Positions 7,817 through 12,690 of a stretch of DNA of 12,690 nucleotides are shown here, piece by piece. This DNA comes from Rubrivivax sp. (GTDB lineage: Bacteria; Pseudomonadota; Gammaproteobacteria; Burkholderiales; Burkholderiaceae_C). The translations under genes and the position numbers were made by a program. Below the pieces are notes generated by a model. That model was not told the origin of the DNA. It worked only from the letters and a program-made list of their open reading frames with translations, and ran no database searches. Location: contig JAUYAJ010000067.1 in the NCBI GenBank assembly GCA_030693565.1, forward strand, positions 1 to 12,690. The letters run 5' to 3'. The stretch's first letter is position 1. The number at the start of each line of letters is the position of its first letter.

Positions 7817-7862
7817 CGGCGCGCTGATCGTGCTGCGCGGCGCTGTGCGCGCCGGCGCGCTG
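7817..7862 (+). repeat. GC-only repeat cluster after the hybrid kinase, possible transcript end
   Basis: CGGCGCGCTG occurs at 7817-7826 and again at 7853-7862. CGGCGCGC (7817-7824) can also pair with GCGCGCCG (7847-7854), and 7847-7860 is itself a perfect 14-bp palindrome. The cluster begins directly after the TAG stop, so it could fold into alternative hairpins that end or stabilise the message. There is no T-tract. The rest of the gap to 8013 shows nothing clear beyond a weak -10-like TATGCT at 7927-7932. Confidence 0.35.
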
Positions 7863-8001
7863 CTGATCTGAACCGCTGCCGGGTGGTGCGGGCGCGCTCA
7901 ACCAACACCTGATCACCAGCCGGCTCTATGCTCTGCGCTGGAAGGGCCTGTCGAGCGGCATACCGCCGGGCCCGACCGCCAGCACAGCAACGCAACCCAG
8001 C

Positions 8002-8006
8002 AGGAG
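8002..8006 (+). promoter_or_regulatory. ribosome-binding site AGGAG for the 2TM protein
   Basis: AGGAG is 7 bases upstream of ATG 8014. It is the clearest Shine-Dalgarno sequence in the window and fixes this start over an overlapping frame beginning at 8010. Confidence 0.65.
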
Positions 8007-8013
8007 CCCTTGC

Positions 8014-8316
8014 ATGAGCCGACACGACGAAGACCCGCTGCAGCGGCGCGCCCGGCGCCGCGTCGAAATGAAACTGGGCTGGGCCGTGCACGCGCTGGTC
8101 TTCGTGCTCGTCAACCTCGGGCTGGCGACCATCAACTACCTCGGCGGCGGTCACCGCTGGCATTTGTGGCCGCTGGGCTGGTGGGGCCTGGGGCTGGCGA
8201 TCCACGGCGCCGTCGTCGCCTTCGGCATCTACGGCGACGGCATGCGCGAGCGCATGGTGGCCGACGAGGTCGAGCGCTTGCGCGAGCGCGAGCGCAGCCA
8301 GGGACCCGGTCGATAG
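8014..8316 (+). CDS. small two-helix inner-membrane protein (2TM domain)
   Basis: A 100-residue protein with a basic N-terminus (QRRARRRVEMK), two membrane helices (about 22-42 and 52-73) joined by a short Gly/His/Trp loop (NYLGGGHRWHLWPLGWWG), and a charged C-terminal helix rich in Arg and Glu. This matches the '2TM domain' family (PF13239 by recollection), seen alone as small proteins or fused to histidine kinases and regulators. By the positive-inside tendency both ends probably face the cytoplasm. Function is unknown. Its position after a block of kinases is suggestive because fused versions occur in signalling proteins, but here it stands alone, 197 bases after the hybrid kinase and with its own ribosome-binding site. 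glnS starts 50 bases downstream. Confidence 0.82.
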   Translation: MSRHDEDPLQRRARRRVEMKLGWAVHALVFVLVNLGLATINYLGGGHRWHLWPLGWWGLGLAIHGAVVAFGIYGDGMRERMVADEVERLRERERSQGPGR

Positions 8317-8319
8317 AAT
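8314..8319 (+). promoter_or_regulatory. -10-like TAGAAT ahead of glnS
   Basis: TAGAAT matches five of six bases of the -10 consensus and overlaps the TAG stop of the 2TM gene. It lies 47 bases before the glnS ATG, a suitable leader length. The hexamer 17 bases upstream does not resemble a -35 box, so the call rests on the -10 alone. Confidence 0.35.
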
Positions 8320-8366
8320 GAGCGCTCTGCGTTGACCGCGGCGGGCCCCCGTGTCCCGCATGACCC

Positions 8367-10424
<2,058 letters not shown>

Positions 10425-10425
10425 G

Positions 10426-10456
10426 GGCTGGCGCCGCCCCGGCGACAGCCTTTCCC
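10426..10456 (+). terminator. intrinsic-type terminator or attenuator between glnS and the FKBP gene
   Basis: GGCTG (10426-10430) pairs with CAGCC (10446-10450). After a G/A mismatch, CGCC (10432-10435) pairs with GGCG (10441-10444) around the loop GCCCC. The hairpin starts two bases after the glnS stop and is followed by TTTCCCCATTTCTT, a weak T-rich tail. This is the best terminator candidate in the window. Only about 13 bases separate it from the FKBP ribosome-binding site, so it could lower rather than block transcription of that gene. Confidence 0.45.
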
Positions 10457-10468
10457 CATTTCTTGAAC

Positions 10469-10472
10469 GGAG
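10469..10472 (+). promoter_or_regulatory. ribosome-binding site GGAG deciding a GTG start
   Basis: GGAG lies 7 bases upstream of GTG 10480. It supports the GTG, which also gives a complete signal peptide; no in-frame ATG lies near the start. Confidence 0.6.
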
Positions 10473-10479
10473 TCTCCAC

Positions 10480-10924
10480 GTGCCCACCACGCCCCGCCTG
10501 CTCACCCTCGCCCTCGCCGCCCTCGTCGCCTTGCCAGCCAGCGCGCTGGCGCAAAGCGACGTCATCGCCAAAGCCAGCGCCGAACCCGGCGCCGTCGTCA
10601 CCGCCAGCGGCCTGGTCTACCGGTCGCTGAAAGACGGCAGTGGCGCCAGCCCGGCCGCCACCGACACCGTCAAGGTCCACTACCGCGGCACCTTCCCCGA
10701 CGGCCGCGAGTTCGACAGCTCTCACAAGCGCGGCCAGCCGGCCGAGTTCCCGCTCAACCGCGTCATTCCCTGCTGGACCGAAGGCGTGCAGCGCATGAAG
10801 CCGGGCGGCAAGGCGCGCCTGACCTGCCCGGCCGCCATCGCCTACGGCGAGCGCGGCGCCGGCAGCGCGATCCCGGCCAACGCCATCCTGCACTTCGAGG
10901 TCGAACTGATCGCCGTCGTGCCGG

Positions 10925-10932
<8 letters not shown>
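10480..10932 (+). CDS. periplasmic FKBP-type peptidyl-prolyl cis-trans isomerase
   Basis: A 150-residue exported prolyl isomerase that should help fold envelope proteins. The signal peptide (about 1-24, hydrophobic LLTLALAALVALP, cleavage after SALA) directs it to the periplasm. One FKBP domain covers about 38-148. The pocket residues known from FKBP12 are present: Y68, F78, D79, F90, V95-I96, W99, Y122, I131 and F139. The motifs VIPCWTEGVQRMKPGGKARL and IAYGERGAG are typical. There is no dimerisation domain as in FkpA or FklB, so this is the short single-domain type. C98 and C116 are the only cysteines in the mature protein and might form a disulfide. The gene follows glnS by 55 bases on the same strand but behind a terminator-like hairpin. 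Its end overlaps the convergent DUF808 gene by 8 bp. Confidence 0.93.
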
Positions 10933-11839
<907 letters not shown>

Positions 11840-11849
11840 GCGCGATTGT

Positions 11850-11878
11850 CGGCGCTGCCCCAATAATGCGCAGCGCCG
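11850..11878. promoter_or_regulatory. 9-bp inverted repeat in the divergent promoter region, candidate operator
   Basis: CGGCGCTGC (11850-11858) is the exact reverse complement of GCAGCGCCG (11870-11878). The 11-base centre CCCAATAATGC is the only AT-rich spot in the gap between the minus-strand DUF808 gene and the plus-strand hydrolase gene. Half-sites are 20 bp centre to centre, about two helical turns, as expected for a dimeric or tetrameric regulator. AATAAT / ATTATT could serve as a -10 element for either direction. A transcribed hairpin is the alternative. Confidence 0.42.
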
Positions 11879-11915
11879 CTGCTGACAGCGCCTTCTTCAC
11901 TTCCGGACCCCGACG

Positions 11916-12690
11916 ATGACCACACGCCGCCACTTGCTGAGCCTGGGCCTGCTGACCGCATCGCTGCTGCTGGGCGCCTGCGCCACGCCGCCAGCGCCGG
12001 GCGCCAGGCCACCGATCGTCTTCGTCCATGGCAACGGCGACAGCGCCGCGCTGTGGCAGACCACGCTGTGGCGCTTCGAATCGAACGGCTGGCCGCGCGA
12101 GCGCTTGTTCGCCCTCAACGCGCCTTACCCGCTGGCGCGCGACGACGACGCCAAGGCCCAGCCCGGGCGCAGTTCCAGCGCCGAGCACATGGCCTTCCTG
12201 AGAGCCGAGGTCGACAAGGTGTTGCAGGCCACCGGCGCCAAGCAAGTCGTGCTGGTGGGCAACTCGCGCGGCGGCAACGCGATCCGCAACTACATCGTGA
12301 CCGAGTTCCGGCGCGGCGGCGCCGACAGCCACAAGGTCAGCCACGCCGTCCTGGGCGGCACGCCCAACCACGGCGTCTGGGCCATCAAGGGCTTTCGCGA
12401 AGGCAGCGAATTTTCCGGCACCGGCCCCTTCCTGAGCGCGCTCAACGCGCCGCGCAACGCGCGCGGGGAACTGCTGCCGGCCGGCAGCGACGGCCTGGAG
12501 GTCACGCCCGGCGTGCAGTGGTTGACCATCCGCTCCGACAACAACGACAAGTTCGCCCAGCCCGACGGCTTGTGGATCGGTGCCAAGGGCACGCCGACCC
12601 AGCTGACCGCGGCCGGCCCCGACCTCCCGGGAGCCACCAACGTCGTCATCCCGCCCATCGACCACCGCGAGACCTCGTATTCGCCGGCAG
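11916..12690 (+). CDS. lipoprotein alpha/beta hydrolase (lipase/esterase-like), 3' end outside window
   Basis: The first 258 residues of a secreted hydrolase; the frame is open to the last base. The N-terminus MTTRRHLLSLGLLTASLLLGAC combines a twin-arginine-like TRRHLL with a lipobox LGA-C (Cys22), so the protein is probably lipid-anchored and may be exported by Tat. After a Pro/Ala linker come the alpha/beta-hydrolase strand and oxyanion turn IVFVHGNGD (H38-G39) and the nucleophile elbow VGNSRGG with S117 (G-x-S-x-G). A lid-like region follows, then the likely catalytic His250 in IDHRET near the visible end. The acid is probably D208 or D211 in RSDNND, which is less certain. The fold and motifs fit triacylglycerol lipase-type esterases; the substrate is unknown. 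I chose ATG 11916 because it gives a complete signal peptide; the ribosome-binding site is weak. Confidence 0.88.
   Translation, partial: MTTRRHLLSLGLLTASLLLGACATPPAPGARPPIVFVHGNGDSAALWQTTLWRFESNGWPRERLFALNAPYPLARDDDAKAQPGRSSSAEHMAFLRAEVDKVLQATGAKQVVLVGNSRGGNAIRNYIVTEFRRGGADSHKVSHAVLGGTPNHGVWAIKGFREGSEFSGTGPFLSALNAPRNARGELLPAGSDGLEVTPGVQWLTIRSDNNDKFAQPDGLWIGAKGTPTQLTAAGPDLPGATNVVIPPIDHRETSYSPA

Noticed and set aside
8010..8321. Alternative plus-strand frame overlapping the 2TM gene
   Set aside because: The frame starting at ATG 8014 has the AGGAG site at correct spacing and two clear membrane helices; the other is Arg/Pro-rich shadow.

Overview
The window is very GC-rich (about 70% by eye, not counted) and densely coded. 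Third codon positions are almost all G or C, and no gap between genes exceeds about 200 bases. Codon style and protein sequences (a periplasmic FKBP with a VIPCWTEGVQ core, a proteobacterial-type GlnRS, a YedI-type DUF808 protein, a lipoprotein hydrolase) point to a betaproteobacterium of the Burkholderiales, perhaps the Rubrivivax/Leptothrix/Ideonella neighbourhood. That placement is inference from recollected families. I see no transposase, integrase, rRNA, tRNA or CRISPR array, so this looks like ordinary chromosome.

Layout: (1) 1-849, the C-terminal part of a HerA/YjgR-like (DUF853) ATPase, cut by the window start. (2) 954-7816, a block of about 7 kb for signal transduction, all on the + strand. 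It holds a large membrane sensor kinase (Cache-like sensor, four PAS domains, NarX-type HisKA_3/HATPase core), a possible 25-codon ORF, a NarL/LuxR-type response regulator, and then a soluble hybrid kinase with receivers at both ends (REC-PAS-PAS-PAS-HisKA-HATPase-REC). (3) 8014-8316, a small two-helix membrane protein. (4) 8367-10424, glutaminyl-tRNA synthetase with an unusual internal insertion of about 94 codons. (5) 10480-10932, an exported FKBP prolyl isomerase. (6) 10925-11839 on the minus strand, a DUF808/YedI membrane protein whose end overlaps the FKBP gene by 8 bp. (7) 11916-12690, a lipoprotein alpha/beta hydrolase, divergent from DUF808 and cut by the window end.

How the genes work together: the 954-4190 kinase and the 4271-4900 regulator are almost certainly a cognate pair, since their types match and they are separated only by the small ORF. 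The hybrid kinase has no DNA-binding output and no Hpt domain, so it must pass phosphate to, or receive it from, proteins elsewhere or the neighbouring pair. The remaining genes are housekeeping or envelope genes with no visible functional link.

The points most worth following up are the insertion inside the GlnRS catalytic core, the 79-bp unit flanked by 9-bp direct repeats between kinase and regulator, the double-receiver hybrid kinase, and several clean dyads in the intergenic regions.
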